In this document: positions 1-6,920 of the stretch, piece after piece
How positions within the stretch are numbered: position 1 is the first letter of the stretch
Layout of the letters: each line of letters begins with the position of its first letter
NCBI GenBank assembly: GCA_945827465.1
Contig: CALZOH010000110.1
Span: 1-10,607 of the forward strand
DNA from: an uncultured Prevotellaceae bacterium
GTDB taxonomy: Bacteria; Bacteroidota; Bacteroidia; Bacteroidales; Bacteroidaceae
Length of the DNA stretch: 10,607 bases
Direction of reading: 5' to 3'
Notes under the pieces: model-generated
Seen by the model: the letters and a program-made list of their open reading frames with translations, nothing else
The model's database searches: none
Told to the model about the DNA's origin: nothing
Translations under genes and position numbers: made by a program

Positions 1-427
1 CGCTTGCGCAAACCGTCATCGCAACCGCGATAACGAAATTGTCACTTGCGCAAACCGTCATCGCAACCGCGATAGCGAAATTGTCACTCCGAAACTGGGC
101 TTCTGCAATTATGATAGGACTTTGCGCGTGATGGAGATCCTTTCACCTCACTTGCGATGCAAGTATTGCAGTCGAAACAAAGGGTTAGGAACAAGTGCGA
201 TGAGACTTTATGCACCTTGTATAGGACTAAATTTCATGCCCGAAACACCAACATGCAGCCTTGCAAAGACAATTGCGAATGTGACAGCAGACAATAATTG
301 GGTCGACAAACTCTATCTCGTGGGAGCGATAGGACTCCGTTGTAATCGAAAAACGGAAAGGCGGATGACAAATAGGATGTTTGTAGGATGATGACTGCTT
401 CCTTCGCGATGAGGGGTAGCGAGCAAG
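1..427. other. Repeat-rich stretch with no recognisable gene
   Basis: I see no known gene here. The forward frame entered at base 2 stays open to the stop at 389-391. Its first part simply reads the 42-bp tandem repeat as a repeated 14-residue peptide (about CANRHRNRD[N/S]EIVT), and the rest has no recognisable domain, so I do not call it a gene. The only ATG-started version (122-391) would be 89 codons with no leader or family signal. The octamer ATAGGACT recurs at about 114, 221 and 329, roughly 107-108 bp apart, which suggests decayed repetition rather than coding sequence. The stretch lies downstream of the minus-strand dacB stop. I see no convincing terminator hairpin for dacB in 380-427. 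Confidence 0.4.
3..86. repeat. Two tandem copies of a 42-bp unit, each with internal palindromes
   Basis: Copy 1 is 3-44 and copy 2 is 45-86. They differ at one base (A in GATAACG versus G in GATAGCG). Each unit contains the perfect 8-bp palindrome TTGCGCAA (4-11 and 46-53) and a small hairpin, ATCGC-AACC-GCGAT (18-31 and 60-73). After base 88 the match decays, although 87-125 still resembles the unit loosely (TGCAA...TGATA). The array may continue to the left of the window, but bases 1-2 do not match the expected unit end. There are no spacers between the copies, so it is not a CRISPR array. Function unknown. Confidence 0.85.
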
Positions 428-1735
428 TCAGCGGGTGAGCAATTTGCACACTTTGTCTTGGAAGCGATGACCGATGGAGGTGGTTCTGATGCCTTGGTTC
501 ATGATGCAGAAGGCAAGCAGATGGTCGTTGCTGGCCGTGGCATAGCCTGCCAGGGTGCTGACGCTTCTCACCGTACCGGTTTTGGCATGTACGTTGTAGT
601 GGGCCGACGAGTTTCTCATGCGTTTTTCAAGGGTTCCGTCTTCGCCGGCAATGGGCAGTGCCGGGTAAAGGTGCTCAAAAATATTGTCGCGTTGCCAGGC
701 GTAGCGCAGCAGGCTGACAATGAGTTCGGGGGTGACATAGTTATACAGCGAGAGGCCCGACCCGTCGGCAATGTAATAATCGTTGGGGTTCAGTCCCAGG
801 TCGCTGATGAGGGTACCGATTTTCTTGGCTGCTGCGCGTGCCGAGGGGTAAGTGGCACCGTCGAGGATGCCCATTTGGTAGAAGAGCGACTCGGCATAGT
901 TGTTGTCACTCTCTTTGAGCAGACGCATCAGGATTTGGTCGATGGTGTGGTTGCGCTCAACGAGCATGACAGTGCTGTCGGCCGGTATCATTTTTTCGGC
1001 ATATTCGGTGGGATGGGCAATGCCAGCTTCGTCGAGTTGCTCGAAAAATTTCTCCATAAAGCAGTCCTCACCACTGTAGAGCAGGGGTTTCAGCATGATT
1101 TCGTCATCGTCCCAGCACCATCCTTCGCCCCATTTGAGTGTATCTTTGATGGAGAGGTCGGTGAAGATGCGCCCTTCAATTCGGCGAATGCCCGTAGTGT
1201 GTAGGGCTTCGACCAGGGCCGACATGTCGTCGTAGCTGAATCGGGGGTCGAAACCGCCTTTTAAGTAAAGATCGCCCGTAAACACCGTGTCGGTCTGGCA
1301 ACCGTTGGTGTAAAGGCGGGTGAGGAACTGGAAGCCGCCACCCAGGAAATGGAGGGCAGAAATGCTGGTCACCAATTTCTCAACCGATGCTGGTCGCAGC
1401 AATTGCCGATGACCGTGTCGGTAGAGGGCCGAGTCGGCCGTGAGGTCGTAGACGTAGAGGCCTAATTGAGTCCGTTCAAAGATGTCATCCTGCAGCAGTG
1501 AGTCGAGTCCGTCGCTTAACCACAGGGGCCAGGGGCGTTGCAGGCTGTCGGCCGAGAGCGAGTCAAGGGTGAGGGAATCGGTCGAAAGCGAGTCGTCAGT
1601 TGCGAATAAGGCTGTGGGAGCAGCTGCGGCAGGGGAGGGCAACTGCCTTGTCGCAGTGAGGAAAAGAGGGGAAAGACTGCCTGCAATCAATATTGGCAGG
1701 AAGTAACGGGCAAGGCCCTTGGCAGGATGCTTCAT
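428..1735 (-). CDS. dacB: D-alanyl-D-alanine carboxypeptidase/endopeptidase, PBP4 type (peptidase S13)
   Basis: Penicillin-binding protein of the DacB/PBP4 family. It removes the terminal D-Ala of peptidoglycan stem peptides and can cut D-Ala-mDAP cross-links in the periplasm. All three serine-enzyme motifs are visible in the 435-residue product: SVEK (S117 nucleophile, K120), SDN (276-278) and KTG (385-387). The family blocks DGSGLS (324-329) and PIAGEDGTL (361-369) are also present. The N terminus has a basic start and a hydrophobic stretch to about residue 28, consistent with a Sec signal, then an Ala/Pro-rich part and an unusual DSLxx repeat (residues 48-66). The long insertion between SxxK and SxN (about 121-275) is normal for class C PBPs. 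The ATG at 1735 has no Shine-Dalgarno sequence, which is usual in this phylum. The gene is divergent from nadB, with 145 bp between them. Family assignment is firm. Whether carboxypeptidase or endopeptidase activity dominates cannot be told. Confidence 0.93.
   Translation of the reverse strand: MKHPAKGLARYFLPILIAGSLSPLFLTATRQLPSPAAAAPTALFATDDSLSTDSLTLDSLSADSLQRPWPLWLSDGLDSLLQDDIFERTQLGLYVYDLTADSALYRHGHRQLLRPASVEKLVTSISALHFLGGGFQFLTRLYTNGCQTDTVFTGDLYLKGGFDPRFSYDDMSALVEALHTTGIRRIEGRIFTDLSIKDTLKWGEGWCWDDDEIMLKPLLYSGEDCFMEKFFEQLDEAGIAHPTEYAEKMIPADSTVMLVERNHTIDQILMRLLKESDNNYAESLFYQMGILDGATYPSARAAAKKIGTLISDLGLNPNDYYIADGSGLSLYNYVTPELIVSLLRYAWQRDNIFEHLYPALPIAGEDGTLEKRMRNSSAHYNVHAKTGTVRSVSTLAGYATASNDHLLAFCIMNQGIRTTSIGHRFQDKVCKLLTR
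1538..1594 (-). repeat. 15-bp coding repeat encoding DSLxx pentapeptides in dacB
   Basis: Residues 48-66 of the DacB product read as four successive pentads starting with Asp-Ser-Leu (DSLST, DSLTL, DSLSA, DSLQ). They come from imperfect 15-bp DNA repeats on the minus strand. The segment follows the signal peptide and an Ala/Pro stretch and comes before the first conserved part of the enzyme (from about residue 76), so it is probably a flexible, acidic, Ser-rich linker. Slippage of the repeat would change linker length without breaking the frame. Confidence 0.75.
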
Positions 1736-1802
1736 GGTTTCTGTAACAGATGATGGTGAGGGCGTCGGCAGGTGGATGGGCCGGTGTCGCCTTGAATGTT
1801 TG

Positions 1803-1810
1803 CAAATTTA
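1803..1810 (-). promoter_or_regulatory. Candidate -7 element of the dacB promoter
   Basis: Read on the minus strand, these bases are TAAATTTG, an exact match to the Bacteroidota -7 consensus TAnnTTTG, and they continue as TTTGCA. The motif lies about 68 bp before the dacB ATG. I see no clear TTTG at the -33 position, so the call rests on the -7 box and its placement in a divergent gap. Confidence 0.45.
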
Positions 1811-1852
1811 CAAAAAGTTAGTGCGAACGTGAATCGAACCCAAGCCTTTTTG

Positions 1853-1860
1853 TACTTTTG
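1853..1860 (+). promoter_or_regulatory. Candidate -7 element of the nadB promoter
   Basis: TACTTTTG fits TAnnTTTG exactly and continues as TACTTTTGCAG, the same 11 bases found before acpP. It lies 20 bp before the nadB ATG, so the leader would be very short and A/T-rich (ATAAATAAAAGAGT), as is typical in the phylum. No good -33 TTTG is seen 19-21 bp upstream, so the promoter may be weak or helped by an activator. Confidence 0.5.
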
Positions 1861-1880
1861 CAGGGCATAAATAAAAGAGT

Positions 1881-3470
1881 ATGATACGGAAGTTCGATTT
1901 TTTAGTAATCGGTTCAGGAGTGGCCGGCATGTCGTATGCACTTCAAGTGGCCGGTGCCGGAAAAGGTAAAGTGGCCCTCGTATGTAAAACCTCCATCGAT
2001 GAGGCCAATACGGCCAAGGCGCAGGGAGGAGTGGCTTCGGTGACAAATCTCGAAACCGATAACTTTGAAAAGCATATTCACGACACCATGGTGGCCGGCG
2101 ACTACATCAGCGACCCCGCTGCCGTGAAGCAAGTGGTAGAAAATGCTCCTGCCGGTATTGAACGTCTGGTGAATTGGGGCGTCAACTTCGACCGGAAAGA
2201 AGATGGTACGTTTGACTTGCACCGTGAGGGAGGTCATAGCGAGTTTCGCATCCTTCATCATGCCGATGACTCGGGCTTTGAAATACAGCGTGGACTGATA
2301 GCAGCCGTGAGAAACAACCCGAATATCACCGTGCTGGAAAATCATTTTGCCGTTGAAATCATCACTCAGCATCATCTTGGCGTGGAGGTAACGCGGCGAA
2401 CGCCCGACATCGAGTGTTTTGGCGCATATATTCTCGATCCCGACACGGGGAAAGTGGATACTTTCCTCTCAAAGGTTACTCTGCTGGCTACGGGAGGCAT
2501 CGGTGCCATCTATTCGTCGACCACCAACCCCGACATAGCCACCGGTGACGGCATAGCCATGGCTTATCGCGCCAAGGCAACCGTTAAGGACATGGAATTT
2601 GTGCAATTCCATCCCACGGCACTCTATCATCATGGCGAAACCCATCCTGCCTACCTCATCACCGAGGCCATGCGCGGCTATGGAGGCATCTTGCGACTGC
2701 CCAACGGCGAAGAATTTATGCAGAAGTACGACAAGCGCCTGAGCCTGGCACCCCGCGATATCGTGGCACGAGCCATCGATAAGGAAATGAAAATACACGG
2801 TTTGGACCACGTTTGTCTGGATGTCACCCATAAGAACGCCGAAGAAACCCGTCATCACTTCCCCAATATCTATCAGAAGTGTCTGAGCATCGGCATTGAC
2901 ATCACCAAGGAATACATTCCGGTGTGTCCTTGCGCCCACTATCTGTGTGGCGGCATCTTGGTAGACCTCCATGCCGAAAGCTCCATCCATCGGCTCTATG
3001 CCGTGGGCGAATGTTCGTGTACAGGATTGCACGGCGGCAACCGCTTAGCCAGCAATTCGCTCATAGAGGCCGTTGTCTATGCCGACGCAGCCGCCAAGCA
3101 TACCTTGGAAGTGGTCGACCAATATGATTTTAATACCGCTGTGCCCGAATGGAACGATGAAGGCACCATGACCAACGAAGAAAAAGTGCTCATCAAGCAA
3201 GACATGCGCGAAGTGGGACAAACCATGTCGAATTATGTAGGCATCGTGCGCAGCAATCTGCGCCTTCGCCGTGCGTGGACCCGCTTGGATATCTTGTACG
3301 AAGAGACCGAAGAACTGTTTAAGCGTGTCAAAGCCACGCGCGACATCTGCGAATTGAGAAATGCGATTAATGTAGGCTATTTGGTAACGCGGCAGGCCAT
3401 CGAACGGAAGGAAAGTCGCGGACTGCATTATACCATCGATTATCCGCGTCATGCCTATGATTACAAATAA
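1881..3470 (+). CDS. nadB: L-aspartate oxidase (FAD), first enzyme of de novo NAD synthesis
   Basis: Oxidises L-aspartate to iminoaspartate, which NadA condenses with dihydroxyacetone phosphate to make quinolinate. It is a cytoplasmic flavoprotein of the succinate dehydrogenase/fumarate reductase flavoprotein family. The 529-residue product has the N-terminal dinucleotide fold with GSGVAG (11-16), NTAKAQGG (43-50), HREGGHSEF (114-122), an ATGG block (203-206), QFHPT (242-246) and GLHGGNRLASNSLIE (382-396). Residues that line up with the E. coli substrate-site residues are E121, H244, R292, H353 and R388. The C-terminal helical domain ends in ESRGLH (511-516), as is usual for NadB rather than SdhA. 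The length fits the family. The ATG at 1881 directly precedes the FAD motif, so the start is well fixed. nadA and nadC are not in the window. The downstream sialidase-like gene overlaps its end, suggesting co-transcription without an obvious metabolic link. Confidence 0.95.
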   Translation: MIRKFDFLVIGSGVAGMSYALQVAGAGKGKVALVCKTSIDEANTAKAQGGVASVTNLETDNFEKHIHDTMVAGDYISDPAAVKQVVENAPAGIERLVNWGVNFDRKEDGTFDLHREGGHSEFRILHHADDSGFEIQRGLIAAVRNNPNITVLENHFAVEIITQHHLGVEVTRRTPDIECFGAYILDPDTGKVDTFLSKVTLLATGGIGAIYSSTTNPDIATGDGIAMAYRAKATVKDMEFVQFHPTALYHHGETHPAYLITEAMRGYGGILRLPNGEEFMQKYDKRLSLAPRDIVARAIDKEMKIHGLDHVCLDVTHKNAEETRHHFPNIYQKCLSIGIDITKEYIPVCPCAHYLCGGILVDLHAESSIHRLYAVGECSCTGLHGGNRLASNSLIEAVVYADAAAKHTLEVVDQYDFNTAVPEWNDEGTMTNEEKVLIKQDMREVGQTMSNYVGIVRSNLRLRRAWTRLDILYEETEELFKRVKATRDICELRNAINVGYLVTRQAIERKESRGLHYTIDYPRHAYDYK

Positions 3471-4767
3471 GAAGTCCTTATTCGCCCTGAGCAAGTCCTC
3501 GCTCATGCAGACCGGTCGGCTCCTGTCGATAGCCGTCCTGACGGTAGCCGCCCTGTTGTCGGCTTGCACCTCTGAAAAGAAGTTGACGGCCGATAACCGT
3601 CGGCCCCTCACCGTGGAACTTTATACCACCTTGCCCGGGAAGTTGCCTTATCGTATTCCAGCCATCACCCAGACCCCTGCGGGACGCTTGTTGGTGGTGA
3701 GCGATTATCGTCCCTGCGGCGGCGATATCGGCTTTGGCCGCGTGGATTTATATGTGCGTCATTCGGAAGACGGCCTGATCTGGTCACGACAGCGTGCGAT
3801 AGCCGAGGGAACCGGAGTGAAGGACGCCGTTGACTGTGGATTTGGCGACGGAGCCATTGTGTCGGACCGAGAAACCGGTGAGGTGCTCCTGCTCAGTGTT
3901 TGTGGCAACACGGTTTACTGGGCACAGACCACGACGCGCCAAAATCCTAACCGGGTGGCTCGCTTCGTGAGTCGCGACGGAGGCGAAACCTGGTCGAAAC
4001 CGGAGGATATTTCAGAGTCGGTTTACAGTTTGTTCGACGCATGCAGCAAGGGGCCGGTCGAGTCACTCTTTGTTGGGAGCGGAAAAATCTTTCAGAGTTC
4101 CCTGCTCAAGGCCGGAAAGAACTATCGCATCTATGCAGCGCTCTGTGCGCGTCCCAATGGCAATCGCGTGATCTATTCCGACGACTTGGGCCAAACGTGG
4201 CATGCCTTGGGAAGTGTCGATGAATTTCCTGCACCAAAGGGCGATGAGCCCAAATGTGTGGAACTGCCCGACGGAAATGTGCTCTTGAGCAGCCGCGCAA
4301 TGGGTGGCCGCATCTTTAATATCTTTACTTACACCGACGCTAAGAAGGGACAGGGTCGCTGGCAGACTCCTGCCTATTCATCGGCCGATACAAAAGGAGT
4401 GGTAGCTGTCAATAACAGCTGTAACGGTGGTGCGCAGCTCGTGGCAGTGCGCCGTGTGTCTGACGGACGAAAACTTTACCTCTTGTTACAGTCCGTGCCG
4501 TTCGGACCGGGACGTCAATCGGTCGGCATTTATTATAAAGAATTGGAAAGCGAACAAGACTATGCCACGCCCGAGGCCATTGCCCGCGATTGGAACGGCA
4601 GCTATCAGGTGAGCACCTTGCCCTCAGCCTATTCAGAGCTCTACCAACTGCGCGACGGACGCATTGCCATCGTGTACGAAGAGAGTACACAGGCCGCTGA
4701 CTATTCCATACAATATTCGGCCCTGTCGATAGAGCAGATAACAGGCGGAAAATATCGTTTGAGATAA
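3451..4767 (+). CDS. Sialidase-like (GH33, BNR/Asp-box) exported lipoprotein
   Basis: Likely exo-sialidase fold protein anchored in an envelope membrane; it would release terminal sialic acids from glycans. Numbered from the 3451 start (438 residues), it has a YRIP motif (67-70, first Arg of the sialidase triad R68), two canonical Asp boxes, SRDGGETW (174-181) and SDDLGQTW (243-250), and a degenerate one, SEDGLIW (105-111). E266 with R282 (DEPKCVEL...SSR) and R355 (GPGR) fit the other catalytic Glu/Arg positions. Y394 and E410 (AYSEL...IVYEE) fit the nucleophile Tyr/Glu pair. These equivalences are by pattern, not alignment. The lipobox LSAC puts the lipidated Cys at residue 39. The start is unsettled: 3451 overlaps nadB by 20 bp, 3457 is A/T-rich and plausible, and 3505 would give a textbook 20-residue lipoprotein signal. 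No other sialic-acid genes are nearby, so the substrate is uncertain. Confidence 0.8.
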   Translation: MPMITNKKSLFALSKSSLMQTGRLLSIAVLTVAALLSACTSEKKLTADNRRPLTVELYTTLPGKLPYRIPAITQTPAGRLLVVSDYRPCGGDIGFGRVDLYVRHSEDGLIWSRQRAIAEGTGVKDAVDCGFGDGAIVSDRETGEVLLLSVCGNTVYWAQTTTRQNPNRVARFVSRDGGETWSKPEDISESVYSLFDACSKGPVESLFVGSGKIFQSSLLKAGKNYRIYAALCARPNGNRVIYSDDLGQTWHALGSVDEFPAPKGDEPKCVELPDGNVLLSSRAMGGRIFNIFTYTDAKKGQGRWQTPAYSSADTKGVVAVNNSCNGGAQLVAVRRVSDGRKLYLLLQSVPFGPGRQSVGIYYKELESEQDYATPEAIARDWNGSYQVSTLPSAYSELYQLRDGRIAIVYEESTQAADYSIQYSALSIEQITGGKYRLR

Positions 4768-4810
4768 TCTGCCCAAGCGGTGGCATCTTTGTTGTCATCG
4801 ACAGAACTCC

Positions 4811-4847
4811 CTCAACGAGGCACGCCCACGGGTCGTGCCTCGTTGAG
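4811..4847. terminator. Strong hairpin after the sialidase-like gene
   Basis: A perfect 14-bp inverted repeat: CTCAACGAGGCACG (4811-4824) pairs with 4834-4847 around a 9-base loop. It lies 43 bp after the stop at 4767 and probably ends the nadB-sialidase transcript. There is no T-run on either side, so it is not a classical intrinsic terminator; it could also act as an mRNA 3' end stabiliser. Confidence 0.6.
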
Positions 4848-5305
4848 CATAAATAGGCTTCGGGCGTCTGAAGACTTCTTTCATGAGGAGAATCCGTCTG
4901 CAGAGTTTGATTTCGAGTTCTTTGAATTAGTTCCTAAAAGTGTTTATGCTGGAGTAGAACAAGAAGATATTTGGTAAGCAAAATAGACCTATTCTTATTA
5001 TTGATGAATGGCATGTACTAAAAATTATATGGGTCTTGACAGTCCTGCTTTTTCTTCATCCGATTCTTCGGAGTGAAAAGATTGCAGGGCTGTTATTGTT
5101 TTTAGGAGGTAGGCATACATTTACGAAAGCGTGTGACGCAGCGAGAGGCAAATGCCGACTTATTAGGTCGAAATCAGCCTGCTAATTAAACCCGCAAAAA
5201 ATGGCAAAATCAAACTTTCTGCATCCAAAAGAGGCCATTATGTAAAGCAAGGCGCACAAAATAGTATAGAAATGTGCAAATTTTATCATTTTCTTTCACC
5301 TTTTC
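4848..5305. other. Intergenic stretch without a convincing gene
   Basis: A forward frame that ends at 4975-4977 contains an acidic, aromatic peptide (ending EFFELVPKSVYAGVEQEDIW). Its only start is a GTG at 4780, and it would have to run through the hairpin at 4811-4847. It may be the decayed tail of a gene, but I cannot name a family. A 22-codon ATG frame at 5008-5076 overlaps the second hairpin and has no support. Small dyads occur at 5156-5170 (CGACTT...AGGTCG with one G-T pair), 5200-5239 (AATGGC...GCCATT) and 5254-5277 (GCACA...TGTGC). The last lies about 30 bp before the acpP -33 element and could be a regulator site, but all are short. Confidence 0.4.
5041..5091 (+). terminator. Long imperfect hairpin followed by a T-rich run
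   Basis: The outer arms AGTCCTGC (5041-5048) and GCAGGGCT (5084-5091) pair with one G-T wobble. Inside, TTCA/TGAA and TCCGA/TCGGA (5059-5063 with 5068-5072) extend the stem with single-base bulges. The bases after it, TGTTATTGTTTTT, are T-rich, as at an intrinsic terminator. No gene clearly ends just before it, so it may insulate acpP from upstream transcription or end a small RNA. Pairing was worked out by eye. Confidence 0.35.
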
Positions 5306-5336
5306 TTGGTCATACAAAGATTAAGTCATACTTTTG
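5306..5336 (+). promoter_or_regulatory. acpP-fabF-rnc promoter
   Basis: A -33 TTG (5306-5308) and a -7 TACTTTTG (5329-5336) are separated by 20 bp, matching the Bacteroidota housekeeping promoter (TTG or TTTG, 19-21 bp, TAnnTTTG). The -7 box continues as TTTGCAG, identical to the one before nadB. The start site should fall near 5343, giving a leader of about 35 bases that is A-rich (AATCTAATAAAACAAACAATT) up to the acpP ATG. Confidence 0.75.
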
Positions 5337-5377
5337 CAGCCTAATTTGAAATTTATAATCTAATAAAACAAACAATT

Positions 5378-5614
5378 ATGTCAGAAGTAGAATCTAAAGT
5401 TAAAGCTATCATCGTTGATAAGCTGGGCGTTGATGAAAGTGAAGTAAAGAACGAAGCAAGCTTCGCTAACGATCTTGGTGCCGATTCTTTGGACACAGTA
5501 GAGTTGATCATGGAGTTTGAAAAGGAATTCCATATTTCAATTCCTGATGATCAGGCAGAGAAAATCTCTACCGTTGGTGATGCAATCGCTTACATCGAAG
5601 CTAACGCTAAATAA
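5378..5614 (+). CDS. acpP: Acyl carrier protein
   Basis: Small acidic carrier that holds growing acyl chains as thioesters on a 4'-phosphopantetheine arm during fatty acid synthesis in the cytoplasm. The 78-residue product is the usual length. It has the attachment motif GADSLDTVEL with S37 as the modified serine, and the expected four-helix pattern rich in Glu and Asp (helix II EFEKEFHISIPDD). The strong promoter and A-rich leader fit very high expression. The stop TAA is followed at once by a second TAA. fabF starts 24 bp downstream, the pairing typical of fab clusters. Confidence 0.98.
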   Translation: MSEVESKVKAIIVDKLGVDESEVKNEASFANDLGADSLDTVELIMEFEKEFHISIPDDQAEKISTVGDAIAYIEANAK

Positions 5615-5638
5615 TAAGCGCTCTTCCTAAATTTTATA

Positions 5639-6901
5639 ATGGAATTAAAAAGAGTAGTAGTAACAGGCGTAGGTGCCATTTCGCCGCTGGGAAACTCAGC
5701 TCCCGAAACTTGGGAAAATGTTAAGGCGGGAAAGAGTGGTGCCGGTCCTATTACACATTTCGATTCCAGCTTGTTCAAGACTCACTTCGCTTGCGAGGTG
5801 AAGAATTTTAACGCTCGTGATTATATCGATCGTAAGGCTTGCAACAAGATGGATCTTTATACGCAGTATGCCATTGTCAGTGCAATGGAAGCAGTGAAGG
5901 ATTGCGGTATTGATCTCGAGGCAGCAGATAAAAAACGTATCGGAGTTATTTTTGGCGTCGGTATCGGCGGTATTCATAGCTTCGAAGAAGAAGTAAGCCA
6001 AAATGCTCTTCATGCTGCTGACGGACCAAAATACAGTCCTTTCTTCATACCTAAGATGATTGCAGATATCGCTGCCGGTCATATCTCAATTATGTATGGT
6101 TTCCATGGTCCTAACTTCGCTACTGTTTCTGCATGTGCATCAAGTACCCATGCTTTGGGCACTTCTCTTGACCTGATTCGTCTCGGTAAGGCCGATATGA
6201 TTCTTGCCGGAGGTGCTGAGGCCGCTATTTGGCCCACAGGAGTGGGTGGTTTTAATGCGATGCATGCCATTTCAACTCGTAATGACGATCCAGAAGGAGC
6301 TTCCCGTCCGTTTAGCGCAAGTCGCGACGGCTTCGTAATGGGTGAAGGTTCTGCTTGTCTTGTATTGGAAGAGTTGGAGCATGCTTTGGCACGTGGTGCA
6401 AAGATTTATGGAGAGGTAGCCGGTAGTGGTATGTCGGCCGATGCTCATCACATTACCGCTTCGCATCCTGAAGGACTCGGTGCTACACTTGTTATGCAAG
6501 AAGCCCTTCGCGACGCAGGTATGCAGCCTGAGGACATAGATTATATCAATGTTCACGGAACATCGACTCCTGTAGGCGATATTTCTGAGGTGAAGGCTAT
6601 TCAGCAAGTATTCGGTCAGCATGCCTATGAACTGAATATCAGTTCAACCAAATCTATGACCGGACATCTTTTGGGTGCAGCCGGAGCAATGGAAGCATTC
6701 TTTAGCTTGATGGCTGTGAAAGAAGATATCGTTCCTCCTACCATTAATCATGCAGAGGATGATAAAGACCCTGAAATTGATTACAACTTGAATTTTACGT
6801 TCAATACAGCCCAGAAGCGCACTGTGCGTGCGGCCTTGAGTAATACTTTTGGTTTCGGTGGTCACAATGCTTGCGTAATTATTAAAAAATACGCAGAATA
6901 A
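5639..6901 (+). CDS. fabF: Beta-ketoacyl-ACP synthase II
   Basis: Condenses malonyl-ACP with acyl-ACP, extending the chain by two carbons in fatty acid elongation (KAS II, thiolase fold). The 420-residue product contains the nucleophile C166 in SACASS (164-169), H306 in NVHGTSTPVGD (304-314), K338 in SSTKSMTGH (335-343) and H343, giving the Cys-His-His triad with the conserved Lys. The GFGGHN loop (405-410) near the C terminus is the usual gate region. The N terminus (KRVVVTGVGAISPLGN) is typical of FabF rather than FabB or FabH. It follows acpP by 24 bp and precedes rnc by 19 bp, so the three are probably one transcript. The sequence does not show any odd insertion or loss. Confidence 0.97.
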   Translation: MELKRVVVTGVGAISPLGNSAPETWENVKAGKSGAGPITHFDSSLFKTHFACEVKNFNARDYIDRKACNKMDLYTQYAIVSAMEAVKDCGIDLEAADKKRIGVIFGVGIGGIHSFEEEVSQNALHAADGPKYSPFFIPKMIADIAAGHISIMYGFHGPNFATVSACASSTHALGTSLDLIRLGKADMILAGGAEAAIWPTGVGGFNAMHAISTRNDDPEGASRPFSASRDGFVMGEGSACLVLEELEHALARGAKIYGEVAGSGMSADAHHITASHPEGLGATLVMQEALRDAGMQPEDIDYINVHGTSTPVGDISEVKAIQQVFGQHAYELNISSTKSMTGHLLGAAGAMEAFFSLMAVKEDIVPPTINHAEDDKDPEIDYNLNFTFNTAQKRTVRAALSNTFGFGGHNACVIIKKYAE

Positions 6902-6920
6902 TTCTTGTTCGTCCTGAACC

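Noticed and set aside
3..86. CRISPR-like repeats
   Set aside because: The two 42-bp copies are directly adjacent with no spacer, and no cas gene is nearby.
122..391. Possible small gene of 89 codons at the left edge
   Set aside because: The frame is open from the window edge through a non-coding-looking repeat, has no domain, and repeated elements with a 107-bp spacing cross it out of frame.
458..1204. Long open frame on the plus strand (248 codons) opposite dacB
   Set aside because: It lies wholly antisense to a gene with all three PBP motifs, and its translation has no recognisable domain. It is a by-product of the G/C-rich codons of dacB.
2469..3032. Minus-strand open frame (187 codons) inside nadB
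   Set aside because: Antisense to conserved NadB motifs (QFHPT, CAHY), with no family signal and no leader.
4780..4977. GTG-started frame of 65 codons
   Set aside because: It runs through a perfect 14-bp hairpin just after a gene, and no ATG lies in the plausible second half. At most it is a remnant.
4958..5185. Forward frame with a hydrophobic segment (IIWVLTVLLFLHPIL)
   Set aside because: No ATG start in frame; the hydrophobicity comes from T-rich hairpin and tail sequence.
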